A stretch of DNA of 64,000 nt from Bacteroidales bacterium. GTDB taxonomy: Bacteria > Bacteroidota > Bacteroidia > Bacteroidales > UBA932. Under the pieces are notes generated by a model, which saw nothing but the letters and a program-made list of their open reading frames with translations, ran no database searches and had not been told where the DNA came from. This document shows positions 1 to 8,399 of the stretch, one piece after another (the stretch's first letter is position 1; each line of letters opens with the position of its first letter). The DNA is taken from contig JAGCUK010000002.1 of the NCBI GenBank assembly GCA_017962925.1, positions 1 through 64,000 on the forward strand, written 5' to 3'. A program made the position numbers and the translations under genes.

Positions 1-1
1 A

Positions 2-799
2 ATGGATCTGATGTTCCCCCACCACGAGTGCGAAATTGCCCAGAACGTGGCTTCCCGCGGCACCCAGGGCGTGCACTACTGGGTCCACAACAACATGATC
101 ACCATCAACGGGCAGAAGATGGGAAAGAGCCTCGGCAACTTCATCACACTGCCGCAGCTCTTCGCCGGCGACCATCCCAAGCTGGACCGCGCCTACAGCC
201 CGATGACCATACGCTTCTTCATCCTCCATGCCCACTACCGCGGCACGCTGGACTTCAGCAACGAAGCCCTGCAGGCATCCGAAAAGGCATATAAGAAGGT
301 GATGCAGGCGGCGAAGGATCTCTATGCGATGGCCGGCAAGCACGCGCCGAATCTCCCTTACGGAGAGCTTTCGGATGCCGTTGCGCCGGATACCTGCCCC
401 GCCGAAAATGCAGAAGTGAAGGCTGTTTTCGAGGGAGTTTATGATGCTCTCTGCGATGATATGAACACCCCTGTTGCCATCAGCCATATCTTCGACGCCG
501 TGCGAATCATCAATAGCGCCCAGGCCGGGCAGATCAAGCTCGCCGCCGGCGATGTGCAGACGCTCGTGCAGATCTTCGACGATATTGTGTTCGGTGTTCT
601 CGGCCTTCGAGACGAGGAAGCCGCCGAGGCCGGTTCCGGCAAGGTGGTGAGCGGCCTGATGGATATGGTGCTCGCAGAGCGCGCGAAGGCCAAAGCCAAC
701 AAGGACTGGGCTACTTCGGATGCCATCCGCGATGCACTGAAGGCCCTTGGTATCACCGTCAAGGATACAAAGGACGGTGCAGAGTGGACTATTGAATAG
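2..799 (+). CDS. cysS: Cysteinyl-tRNA synthetase, C-terminal part (5' end outside window)
   Basis: This is the last 265 residues of cysteinyl-tRNA synthetase, which charges tRNA-Cys in the cytosol. The frame is open from the window edge, so the true start and the HIGH motif lie upstream; the ATG at position 2 is internal. Visible hallmarks are the FPHHECEIAQ segment, which belongs to the zinc and cysteine-binding region of the family, and the class I signature KMGKSLGN (a KMSKS variant). The DALR-type anticodon-binding helices follow. It ends in TAG three bases before the exonuclease III gene, so the two are probably co-transcribed. Family assignment is secure. Confidence 0.96.
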   Translation: MDLMFPHHECEIAQNVASRGTQGVHYWVHNNMITINGQKMGKSLGNFITLPQLFAGDHPKLDRAYSPMTIRFFILHAHYRGTLDFSNEALQASEKAYKKVMQAAKDLYAMAGKHAPNLPYGELSDAVAPDTCPAENAEVKAVFEGVYDALCDDMNTPVAISHIFDAVRIINSAQAGQIKLAAGDVQTLVQIFDDIVFGVLGLRDEEAAEAGSGKVVSGLMDMVLAERAKAKANKDWATSDAIRDALKALGITVKDTKDGAEWTIE

Positions 800-802
800 C
801 CT

Positions 803-1555
803 ATGACCAAATTCATCAGTTGGAACGTGAACGGCCTGCGGGCTGTTGCAGGAAAAGGCTTCGCGGATATCTTCGCGGATCTGGATGCGGATTTTTTCTG
901 CATACAAGAGACCAAGTTGCAGGAGGGCCAGATCGACCTGGAGTTCCTGGGATATACCTCCTACTGGGACTATGCCGAAAAAAAGGGCTACTCCGGCACG
1001 GCCATCTGGGCAAAGCACGAGCCGCTGAGCGTCGCATACGGCATCGGGGTGGATGAGCACGACCACGAGGGCCGCGCCGTCACTTTGGAGTATCCGGATT
1101 TCTACCTGGTAAACACCTACGTTCCCAACTCTCAGGACGGTCTTCGCCGCCTGGACTACCGCATGCGCTGGGAGGATGATTTCCGCGCCTATGTGAGCAG
1201 GCTGGCGGAGAAGAAGGGCGTGATAATCTGCGGAGACATGAATGTTGCTCACGAGGAGATCGACCTCAAGAATCCCGATACCAATCACTTCAATGCCGGT
1301 TTCTCGGATGAGGAGCGTGGCAAGATGACGGAACTTCTGGGTGCCGGATTCGTGGACAGTTGGCGTTCGCAACATCCCGGTGAAGCCAAGTATTCTTGGT
1401 GGAGTTACCGTATGGCTGCCCGCGAAAGGAACGTGGGCTGGCGTATCGATTATTTTCTGGTTTCGTCCGGCCTTGCTCCCCGCATAGTTTCTACGGAAAT
1501 CCACAACGAAATCTTCGGCTCCGACCACTGCCCGGTGGAGTTGGTTCTTCTTTAA
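803..1555 (+). CDS. xth: Exodeoxyribonuclease III (AP endonuclease)
   Basis: A 250-residue endonuclease/exonuclease/phosphatase-fold protein of normal length for bacterial exonuclease III, which cuts DNA at abasic sites and degrades 3' ends during base excision repair. Motifs in order are WNVNGLRA near the N-terminus, QETK with the metal-binding Glu, GDMNVAHEEIDL in the middle, and the C-terminal SDHCPV carrying the catalytic Asp-His pair. The ATG lies three bases after the cysS stop, with no alternative nearby. No terminator is obvious directly after it; a repeat-rich non-coding stretch follows. Confidence 0.95.
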   Translation: MTKFISWNVNGLRAVAGKGFADIFADLDADFFCIQETKLQEGQIDLEFLGYTSYWDYAEKKGYSGTAIWAKHEPLSVAYGIGVDEHDHEGRAVTLEYPDFYLVNTYVPNSQDGLRRLDYRMRWEDDFRAYVSRLAEKKGVIICGDMNVAHEEIDLKNPDTNHFNAGFSDEERGKMTELLGAGFVDSWRSQHPGEAKYSWWSYRMAARERNVGWRIDYFLVSSGLAPRIVSTEIHNEIFGSDHCPVELVLL

Positions 1556-1614
1556 TTATATTTCGGGATCGTCCCCACTATGTTTCGGGCCCGGATGGCC
1601 ATCGTTCGCGCTTG

Positions 1615-1644
1615 CAGACACGAAATCGGCCTGTCTGGTGTCTG
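1615..1644. repeat. Inverted repeat CAGACAC/GTGTCTG
   Basis: Seven-base arms CAGACAC (1615-1621) and GTGTCTG (1638-1644) enclose a 16-base loop. It lies just before the 52-bp tandem repeats and has the same plan of short arms around a long loop. It is not followed by a T-run, so it is not a clear terminator. Function unknown. Confidence 0.4.
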
Positions 1645-1657
1645 GGGGCTGAATACT

Positions 1658-1795
1658 ACCTGGGGCGCTAGAGGCCGATTCCGCACCAGGTGGAGGCTTT
1701 GAGAGGGGGACCTGGGGCGCTGAGGGCCATTTCCGCACCAGGTGAAGGCTTTGAGAGGGGGACCTGGGGCGCTGAGGGCCGATTCCGCACCAGGT
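1658..1795. repeat. 52-bp tandem repeat, 2.7 copies, each with an internal inverted repeat
   Basis: Three units begin at 1658, 1710 and 1762, each starting ACCTGGGGCGCT. The first two are full 52-bp copies; the third stops after the second arm at 1795. Each unit carries ACCTGG and CCAGGT arms about 22 bases apart, so each could fold into a hairpin, and each copy differs from the others by only a few bases. Together with 1556-1657 this fills the 292-bp space between the exonuclease III gene and lacI. No convincing coding frame is present. It may be an intergenic repeat family or a structured RNA. Confidence 0.8.
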
Positions 1796-1808
1796 TCAGC
1801 GATATAAT

Positions 1809-1827
1809 CTGCACAAACTTTGCGCAA
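1809..1827. promoter_or_regulatory. Predicted LacI-type operator before the regulator gene
   Basis: The 19 bases CTGCACAAACTTTGCGCAA match 17 of 19 positions of the perfect palindrome found before the ribokinase gene at 2875-2893. The site lies 20 bases before the lacI start and immediately upstream of its -7 box, as expected for autoregulation. The palindrome is seen directly; binding by the neighbouring LacI protein is inferred. Confidence 0.65.
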
Positions 1828-1834
1828 AAAATAT

Positions 1835-1842
1835 TATCTTTG
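1835..1842 (+). promoter_or_regulatory. -7 promoter element of the lacI-family gene
   Basis: TATCTTTG matches the Bacteroidota -7 consensus TAnnTTTG and ends five bases before the lacI ATG, so the transcript would have almost no leader. No TTTG lies at the usual 19-21 nt upstream; the predicted operator occupies that region. Confidence 0.55.
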
Positions 1843-1847
1843 TCAGC

Positions 1848-2864
1848 ATGAAAGAAATCAAACTGCAGGATATTGCCGCTAGCTGCGGATGCTCGATCAC
1901 GACGGTGTCCCGGGTAATCAACGGGCAGGCACGGAAATACCGCATCGGCAAGCAGACAGCGGAGAGGGTGATGGCGGAGGTGACGGCATCCGGATACATC
2001 CCGCCGTTCACGGCGCAGAGCCTGAGGCGGGGCGGGTCTGGAATGATAGGGCTGCTGCTGCCGTCCATCGCCAACCCCTACTTCGCGGATATGGCCGGCT
2101 CCATTGTGCCGGAGCTCTACAAGAACGGATACACCGCCATCCTCATGGATACGATGGAAGATGAGGCCCGCCTGGACGAGGCGGCACGGGACCTGCTGCT
2201 GCGACGGGTGGAAGGCATCATCGCGGTTCCCTGCGGCGACAAACCCCAAACCCTCGAGCAGATAAACCGGGAGATTCCGGTGGTTCTGATCGACCGCTAC
2301 TACGAGGCCTCAACCCTCCCCTACGTGACTACAAACAACTTCAAGGGCGGATACGATGCCACCAAGATACTCATTACCGCCGGACACGAAAGGATAGCCT
2401 GCATCCAGGGAGAACTGGATTCGATGCCGAACAAGGAACGCGTGAACGGATTCATGAAAGCGATGGAAGAGGCCGGGCTCACCCATAACGCAAGGGTGGT
2501 TGGCAACGAATTCTCGGTGCAGAACGGATATCTGGAAACAAAGGTCCTGATGAACGGGAGCCAGCGCCCGACCGCCATTTTCGCACTCAGCAACACGATC
2601 CTGCTGGGAGCCCTGCGAGCCCTCAGAGAATCCCCGCTCAGCGTGCCGGAAGATGTGTCGCTGGTGTCGTTCGACGACAATATGTATATGGATTATCTCA
2701 CTCCGCCGATAGTCCGCATGGGGCAGCCAGTAGAGAATATGGCCAAGCTCGCCGTCAAGATACTCTGCGACAAACTGATGCATCCGGAGGCTGCCGCCAG
2801 CGATTCGCAGATCCGCCTTATGCCCGCGCTTGTTGCCGGTGACTCGGTGGCTAACCCTCGCTAA
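1848..2864 (+). CDS. LacI-family transcriptional regulator of the ribose-type locus
   Basis: A 338-residue LacI-family repressor. Residues about 5-24 form the helix-turn-helix (LQDIAASCGCSITTVSRVIN), followed by the hinge helix and a periplasmic-binding-protein-like sensor domain beginning around GMIGLLLPSIANPYFADM. The sensor fold normally binds a sugar or nucleoside effector. The gene sits head-to-tail before ribokinase and a SusC/SusD set, and the same 19-bp palindrome lies in front of both lacI and ribokinase, so it probably represses itself and the operon. Start at 1848 fits the family N-terminus. The effector is inferred to be ribose or a ribose derivative. Confidence 0.93.
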   Translation: MKEIKLQDIAASCGCSITTVSRVINGQARKYRIGKQTAERVMAEVTASGYIPPFTAQSLRRGGSGMIGLLLPSIANPYFADMAGSIVPELYKNGYTAILMDTMEDEARLDEAARDLLLRRVEGIIAVPCGDKPQTLEQINREIPVVLIDRYYEASTLPYVTTNNFKGGYDATKILITAGHERIACIQGELDSMPNKERVNGFMKAMEEAGLTHNARVVGNEFSVQNGYLETKVLMNGSQRPTAIFALSNTILLGALRALRESPLSVPEDVSLVSFDDNMYMDYLTPPIVRMGQPVENMAKLAVKILCDKLMHPEAAASDSQIRLMPALVAGDSVANPR

Positions 2865-2874
2865 AAGCCCCAAA

Positions 2875-2893
2875 TTGCGCAAACTTTGCGCAA
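2875..2893. promoter_or_regulatory. Perfect 19-bp palindromic operator at the ribokinase promoter
   Basis: TTGCGCAAACTTTGCGCAA is a perfect palindrome with 9-base arms around a central C. Its right half contains the TTTG that serves as the -33 box of the downstream promoter, so a bound repressor would block RNA polymerase. A 17/19 copy lies before lacI at 1809-1827. The neighbouring LacI protein is the obvious candidate ligand, by inference. Confidence 0.75.
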
Positions 2894-2915
2894 AATTAAA
2901 GAACCACTATCTTTA
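2885..2915 (+). promoter_or_regulatory. -33/-7 promoter of the ribose-type operon
   Basis: TTTG at 2885-2888 and TATCTTTA at 2908-2915 are separated by 19 nt, matching the Bacteroidota promoter (TTTG, 19-21 nt, TAnnTTTG) except for the final A. Transcription would begin near 2921 and run through a hairpin into ribokinase at 3000. Confidence 0.7.
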
Positions 2916-2926
2916 TTTTTAATAAA

Positions 2927-2948
2927 GCCCGGCAGCGTTTTGCCGGGC
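2927..2948 (+). promoter_or_regulatory. Hairpin in the ribokinase mRNA leader
   Basis: GCCCGGCA (2927-2934) pairs perfectly with TGCCGGGC (2941-2948) around a 6-base loop. It lies after the predicted promoter and 51 bases before the start codon, so it would be in the 5' leader. No T-run follows, which argues against a normal intrinsic terminator. It could stabilise the mRNA or mark the lacI 3' end. Confidence 0.55.
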
Positions 2949-2999
2949 AAATTGATATATTCGCCTCGCACCAAGATAATAATCAAAAACCTAGATAAC

Positions 3000-3899
3000 A
3001 TGAACAACAAGATTCTGGTCATCGGCAGCAGCAATACCGACATGACAATCAAGGGAGACCGGCTCCCCGTTCCCGGCGAAACAGTTACAGGTGGAACCTT
3101 CTACATGGGCCCCGGCGGAAAGGGTGCCAACCAGGCTGTGGCGGCCAAGCGCCTCGGCGGTGACGTGGAATTCATCTGCAAGGTCGGCCGCGACATCTTC
3201 GGCGACAACGCCCTTGCAGGCTATGAGAAAGAAGGCATCGACATCTCGCATGTGATGCGTTCGGAGAAAGCCTCCGGCACGGCCCTTATCCTCGTCGATG
3301 CCAGCGGCGAAAACTGCATCTCCGTGGCCTCCGGCGCCAACGGCGACATCACTCCGGAAGATATCGACGGCATAGCGGATTTGATCCGCAGCGCGGGATT
3401 CCTAATCCTCCAACTCGAGATTCCGGTGCCGGCGGTTCTCCGCGCAGCCAAAATAGCTCACGAAGCGGGTGTATATGTAATCCTTAACCCGGCCCCGGCC
3501 TGCGAACTGCCCAAGGAACTCTTCAAATACATCTCCCTGATGACCCCCAACCGCTCCGAGGCGTCGCTCATGAGCGGATGCGAAGTCACCGACGAACTTT
3601 CCCTCGCCAAGGCGGTGGACGTGCTCCGCGGCTATGGCGTGCAGGATTTCGTGGTCACCCTCGGCAGCAAGGGCTCGCTCGTGTTCAAGGGCGGCAGGTC
3701 CGAGATGATTCCTTCCCTCAAAGTGAAGGCGGTGGATGCCACTGCGGCAGGCGATACCTTCTGCGGTGCCCTCTGCGTCGGCCTCTCCGAGGGCCTCAGC
3801 CTCACCGAAGCGGCCAAATTCGCCACCAAGGCTTCCGCCATCACCGTAACCAGGCCCGGAGCCCAGAATTCCATCCCTACCAGAGACGAGATAAAGTAA
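3000..3899 (+). CDS. rbsK: Ribokinase
   Basis: A 299-residue PfkB-family kinase that phosphorylates D-ribose to ribose 5-phosphate in the cytosol. Family signatures are visible: SSNTDM near the N-terminus for sugar binding, GGKGANQAVAA, the NPAP segment, and the C-terminal DATAAGDTFCGAL containing the catalytic Asp and anion hole, which closely resembles E. coli RbsK. The frame is open upstream from 2886, but the ATG at 3000 places the conserved start (MNNKILVIGSSNTDM) correctly. The susC-type gene begins nine bases after the stop. Its place after the LacI operator and before SusC/SusD argues that the imported compound yields free ribose. Confidence 0.93.
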   Translation: MNNKILVIGSSNTDMTIKGDRLPVPGETVTGGTFYMGPGGKGANQAVAAKRLGGDVEFICKVGRDIFGDNALAGYEKEGIDISHVMRSEKASGTALILVDASGENCISVASGANGDITPEDIDGIADLIRSAGFLILQLEIPVPAVLRAAKIAHEAGVYVILNPAPACELPKELFKYISLMTPNRSEASLMSGCEVTDELSLAKAVDVLRGYGVQDFVVTLGSKGSLVFKGGRSEMIPSLKVKAVDATAAGDTFCGALCVGLSEGLSLTEAAKFATKASAITVTRPGAQNSIPTRDEIK

Positions 3900-3908
3900 A
3901 TCCGAGAT

Positions 3909-6827
3909 ATGAAAAGACTGATCAACATCTTTGCTGCGCTGTGCCTGCTATTTGCAGGGGCCACGGCTGCAGCGCAGACGAAGGACGTCAGCGGCCGCAT
4001 CACCGGCAACGACGGAGAAGTTCTCTCCGGAGCAACGGTGTTGAACAACGCCAGCGGCGCCTGGGCGGTTGCGGATGCGGATGGTAAATACACCATCAAG
4101 GCAGTTGCAGGCAACACCCTCACCTTCGCGTTCTTCGGCTACGACGACCTCACCCTCACCGTGGGCGCGTCGAGCGTCCTGGATGCAGTGCTGCCCGCAG
4201 CGGCGTCCATGATGCTGGAAGAAACCGTGGTCATCGGCTACGGAAAAACCACCAAGAAAGAGATTACCGGTTCCGTCGCGAGCCTGAAGGCAGAAGACCT
4301 CGACGTGGGTGCATACACCAACGCCGGCGGCATGCTGCAGGGCAAGGTGGCGGGCCTTTCCGTCGTCAACCCGGACGGTGGCGACCCTGAGGCATCCTTC
4401 CAGTTCCTGCTCCGCGGCACCAACACCCTCGCGGCAGGGCAGGGCCCGCTGATCATCATCGACGGAGTGATAGATGCCGATATCCGCAGCATCAACTTCC
4501 AGGAAGTGGAGTCTGTAGACGTGCTGAAGGATGGATCCGCCGCCGCTATCTACGGCACCCGCGGAACCAACGGCGTCGTCATCATCACCACCAAGCGCGC
4601 CCGCAGCGGCAACACCTCGGTGCAGTACGACGGGCAGGTGTCAGTGCAGACCGTGGCCGCCCGCGCCAGGCCTATGACCGCCAAGGAGTTCGAGTACACC
4701 ATCCGGAACTTCGCTCCCGCCAAGACCATCAACCTTTATGGGGCAGATACCGACTGGTTCGATGCCATCACCCGCACTCCATTCAGCCACAAACATAATC
4801 TGGCAGTATCCGGAGGCACCGAGCAGTTCTCGCACCGCACCGTGTTGAACGTAGAGCAGAACCAGGGCCTCCAGATCGGCAACGAGGCCAGCAAGTGGCT
4901 GTTCAAGACTAACATCCGCCAGAGCGCCCTCCAGGGCTGGCTGGATCTGGACTACAATCTCAGCTACACCCGCCGCAAATCCTCTCCGGCAAACTATAGC
5001 GCCTTCTATCAGGCATTCATCCACAACCCCACCGAGCCCATCTACGATGAAACGGCAAGGGAGTACGGCGGATATTTCACCGTTCCCGAAGTCGACTACA
5101 GCAACCCTGTGGCTCTCATCAAGGAGCACTATGCCAACAAAGAGACGGGTTATCTGAGCGCCAACGCCCGCGCCACTCTGAACATCCTCCCCATCGACGG
5201 CCTGAAGTGGGACAACTTCTTCAACTGGTCCGACGAGAAGTACTTCAGCCAGGACTACAAGACCTCCTTCTATCCCGGCAACACCGGCAAGAAGGGTATC
5301 GCCAAGTCCAGCGCCGACCAGTACACCAACTTCCAGTGGGAGAGCACACTGCAGTATTCCAAGGTGTTCGAGGGACACTCCATCCAGGGAATCCTCGGCT
5401 ACACCTGGCAGCAGCAGATGAACTGGGAGACCGAGATGAGCAACTACAACTTCGACACCGATTTCTATAAGTGGAACAACATGGGCGCCGGTAAGGCCCT
5501 GCAGGAGGGAATGGCGGATATGTACACCAACCGCTCTTCCAGCCGCTACATCGCCTTCTTCGGCCGTGTGATCTACAACTGGAATGAGAAGTATCTTGCC
5601 TCCGTTTCCCTCCGTCGCGACGGTTCCAGCCGCTTCGGTGCAGATCATAAGTGGGGATGGTTCCCTGCAATCAGCACCGGATGGCGCATCAGTAAGGAAC
5701 CTTGGATGCAGAACATCAAGTGGCTCAGCGAACTCAAGCTCCGCGCGGGTTACGGCGTCACCGGAAACCAGGACTTCGGCAACTACAAGTCGCTGATGCT
5801 CATGAGTTCCGGCACCAACTTCTTCTACGACGGAAAATGGGTCAAGTCTTATGCCCCGGCATCCAACTCCAACCCCGACCTCGCATGGGAGCGTAAGAGC
5901 GAATTCAACGTCGGTATCGACTTCTCTGTGTTCGACGGCCGCCTGGGCGGAACTCTCGACTACTACTACCGCCTCACCACCGACCTGCTCTACGACTACA
6001 AGGTGCCTGTGCCTCCGTACGACTACGACACACTGTTCACCAACGTAGGCTCGATCAGCAATACCGGTATTGAGCTTTCCATCTACGCGATTCCCGTGAA
6101 GACCAAGGACTTCATGTGGAACACCAGCCTGGTGGCGGCACACAACGAGAACAAGCTCATCGCATTCACCAACGACGAATTCAAGAACGCCGACTACAAC
6201 ATCGGCTGGGTAGCGACCCCCGTGGGTGCATATCTGCAGCGCCTGACCGAAGGCGAGAGCCTCGGTTCGTTCTTCGCTCCGGTATGGACCGGAGTCGGAG
6301 CCGACGGCAACGATCACTTCATCGACGAGTTCCAGGGCAAGACCCAGGAAGCCAAGTGGCAGAGGATCGGTTCCGCCTATCCGGATGTCACCCTCGGATG
6401 GAGCAACACCATCAAGTTCAAGAACTGGACATTCAGCTCCACCCTGCGTGGATCTATCGGAGGCCTGGTATTCAACGGCTACCGTGCCCAGTACGAGAAC
6501 CTGGGCAGTATAGGTCTGAAGAATATTATGAGTTCCTGGCTGGACGACACTTCGTTCACCGGCCCCATCCGCTATTCTTCCAAGTACATCGAGGATGCCA
6601 GCTACCTCAAGCTGGACAATGTCTCGATCACCTACGATCTGCCTCTCAAGAACAAGTTCGTGCACGCAGCAAAGGTGTTTGTCTCCGGACAGAACCTGCT
6701 CTGCATCACCGGCTACAAGGGCGTCGATCCTGAAGTCAGCCTCAGCGGCCTCACCCCCGGTAAGGAAAGCATGAGCTATTATCCTCGCACCAGCACCTTC
6801 ACCCTTGGCGCTTCGTTAACCTTCTAA
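3909..6827 (+). CDS. SusC-like TonB-dependent outer-membrane transporter (ribose-type locus)
   Basis: A 972-residue SusC/RagA-family protein. It has a signal peptide (about residues 1-22, ending in AAAQ), a carboxypeptidase-regulatory-like domain (about 27-100), a TonB-contact/plug start with ETVVIGYGKTTKKEITGSV near 105-123, the plug motif VDVLKDGSAAAIYGTRG, and a C-terminal 22-strand barrel ending in an aromatic residue. SusC proteins form the channel, energised through TonB, through which SusD-bound ligand crosses the outer membrane. It is followed after 12 bases by its SusD partner. Substrate is not readable from sequence; ribokinase and the glycohydrolases suggest a ribosylated compound. 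Confidence 0.96.
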   Translation: MKRLINIFAALCLLFAGATAAAQTKDVSGRITGNDGEVLSGATVLNNASGAWAVADADGKYTIKAVAGNTLTFAFFGYDDLTLTVGASSVLDAVLPAAASMMLEETVVIGYGKTTKKEITGSVASLKAEDLDVGAYTNAGGMLQGKVAGLSVVNPDGGDPEASFQFLLRGTNTLAAGQGPLIIIDGVIDADIRSINFQEVESVDVLKDGSAAAIYGTRGTNGVVIITTKRARSGNTSVQYDGQVSVQTVAARARPMTAKEFEYTIRNFAPAKTINLYGADTDWFDAITRTPFSHKHNLAVSGGTEQFSHRTVLNVEQNQGLQIGNEASKWLFKTNIRQSALQGWLDLDYNLSYTRRKSSPANYSAFYQAFIHNPTEPIYDETAREYGGYFTVPEVDYSNPVALIKEHYANKETGYLSANARATLNILPIDGLKWDNFFNWSDEKYFSQDYKTSFYPGNTGKKGIAKSSADQYTNFQWESTLQYSKVFEGHSIQGILGYTWQQQMNWETEMSNYNFDTDFYKWNNMGAGKALQEGMADMYTNRSSSRYIAFFGRVIYNWNEKYLASVSLRRDGSSRFGADHKWGWFPAISTGWRISKEPWMQNIKWLSELKLRAGYGVTGNQDFGNYKSLMLMSSGTNFFYDGKWVKSYAPASNSNPDLAWERKSEFNVGIDFSVFDGRLGGTLDYYYRLTTDLLYDYKVPVPPYDYDTLFTNVGSISNTGIELSIYAIPVKTKDFMWNTSLVAAHNENKLIAFTNDEFKNADYNIGWVATPVGAYLQRLTEGESLGSFFAPVWTGVGADGNDHFIDEFQGKTQEAKWQRIGSAYPDVTLGWSNTIKFKNWTFSSTLRGSIGGLVFNGYRAQYENLGSIGLKNIMSSWLDDTSFTGPIRYSSKYIEDASYLKLDNVSITYDLPLKNKFVHAAKVFVSGQNLLCITGYKGVDPEVSLSGLTPGKESMSYYPRTSTFTLGASLTF

Positions 6828-6839
6828 TCTGCACGGTAT

Positions 6840-8399
6840 ATGAAAAAGATACTTTATATGGTAATGTGCCTGGCCGCCGCGGCAGCCTGCACCAATCTGG
6901 ACGAGGAAATCTATTCCAAGATTGCCAAGGAGAGCTTCTTCACTTCCGAAGAGCAGTTCGCCAAGTATTCGGCCCGTGCATACACATCTCTGCAGCACTG
7001 GGGCACCGAGAAGAGTTACTGGACATTCGACATGCTGATTACCGACGAGGCCTGCACCCCCATCAACCCCAACGGCGGTTGGGATGACGGCGGACGCTAC
7101 CGTGAAGTGCAGTTCCACGAGATTCCAAACAGCAACCGTCTGCTCGAATGCGCCTGGGAGTATTGCTTCAACGGCATCACCGCCTGCAACGACGTGCTGG
7201 ACACCTTCTCGGAAGTTAAGAAGGAGTTCGACGGAAAGAAGAGGGTAGAGTCCGAAGTGAGAGTGCTCAGGGCCTACTACTACTTCATGGCCATCTACTA
7301 CTGGAAGAACATTCCCTTCGCGGTCACCAAGAAGATGGAAGGATATCCCGAGAAGAAGGACCGCGCCTTCATCTTCGACTTCGTAGAGACCGAGATAAAG
7401 GAGAATATCGACAACCTCGCCGTGGAGCCCACGACCGAATACTATGGCCGTGTGACCAGAGGTGTCGCCAACTTCATCCTCGCGAAACTCTACCTCAACG
7501 CAGAGTTCCTGATCGGCACGCCTAAATGGGCCGAGGCCGCGACAGCCTGCAAGGACATCATGACCAACAACAACGGCGGAAGCTGGTACAAGATAGTGGA
7601 CAACTACAAGGATATGTTCAAGGTGAAGAACGAGTTCTGCGAGGAAGGCATCCTGGCCATCCCCTACAGCACCATCTACACCGTATCCGACCACTACGCT
7701 TTCCTGATCCACATGTCCACCCTTCCCGTGGCTCTCTGCGCGCCTCTGGGAATCCCCGCGAACGCATGGGACGGCATAGTGGCCCAGCCGGATTTCATGG
7801 CGAGCTACGAGACCGGCGACAAGCGTAAGGCCTGGACCTGGATGTTCGGACAGATGAAAGACCTCGCCGGCAACGATCTCACCATCGACGTCCCGGATCC
7901 CGCGGACGAGTCCAAAACCATTACCGTGCCTTACGTGATCGATCCGGACATGCCCGAAGAGGCATATACCACACACCGCACCGACCTCCAGGGCGCCCGC
8001 ATAGGCAAGTGGGAGTATCAGAGCGATGGCACCCTCACCGGCGGCCAGGTGGGTATGGAGAACGAATTCTACCTCATGCGCTACGCCGATGTGGTGCTGA
8101 TGTACGCCGAGGCGATGGTGCGCCAGAATAAGGGCGCCGAAGTTGTGAACAATGCGGATCTCGCGAAGATACGCACCCGCGCCGGACTCGCTCCTTTCAC
8201 TGCCGCAACCCTCACCCTCGACAACCTCTACAGGGAGCGTTCCAGCGAGCTGGCCGTCGAAGGCTGGCACCGCCAGGATATGATACGCTTCGGCAAGTAC
8301 CTGGCCAAGTGGTGGAACAAGGACGTGAAGGAAGAGAAAGACTACAACCTCTCTATCCCCAAGAGTGCACTTGCAGCTAACCCCAACCTTACCAAGTAA
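6840..8399 (+). CDS. SusD-like surface nutrient-binding lipoprotein (ribose-type locus)
   Basis: A 519-residue SusD/RagB-family lipoprotein that caps the SusC channel and captures ligand. The signal sequence ends in a lipobox with Cys17 (LAAAAACTN). TPR-like helices include SEVRVLRAYYYFMAIYYW, typical of the family, and the C-terminal region contains ERSSELAVEGWHRQDMIRFGKY, matching the conserved SusD end motif. The stop codon shares one base with the next ATG, showing tight translational coupling to the first glycohydrolase gene. Confidence 0.95.
   Translation: MKKILYMVMCLAAAAACTNLDEEIYSKIAKESFFTSEEQFAKYSARAYTSLQHWGTEKSYWTFDMLITDEACTPINPNGGWDDGGRYREVQFHEIPNSNRLLECAWEYCFNGITACNDVLDTFSEVKKEFDGKKRVESEVRVLRAYYYFMAIYYWKNIPFAVTKKMEGYPEKKDRAFIFDFVETEIKENIDNLAVEPTTEYYGRVTRGVANFILAKLYLNAEFLIGTPKWAEAATACKDIMTNNNGGSWYKIVDNYKDMFKVKNEFCEEGILAIPYSTIYTVSDHYAFLIHMSTLPVALCAPLGIPANAWDGIVAQPDFMASYETGDKRKAWTWMFGQMKDLAGNDLTIDVPDPADESKTITVPYVIDPDMPEEAYTTHRTDLQGARIGKWEYQSDGTLTGGQVGMENEFYLMRYADVVLMYAEAMVRQNKGAEVVNNADLAKIRTRAGLAPFTAATLTLDNLYRERSSELAVEGWHRQDMIRFGKYLAKWWNKDVKEEKDYNLSIPKSALAANPNLTK

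Noticed and set aside
1658..1795. CRISPR array
   Set aside because: The copies are contiguous 52-bp tandem units with no unique spacers, and no cas genes are present.
2886..2999. Extended N-terminus of ribokinase
   Set aside because: The upstream frame begins in the operator and runs through the promoter and leader hairpin. The family N-terminus begins at 3000.
4641..6665. A 674-codon open frame on the minus strand across the first susC gene
   Set aside because: It is fully antisense to a clear SusC gene. High GC and biased codons leave long antisense frames open, and it has no recognisable domain.
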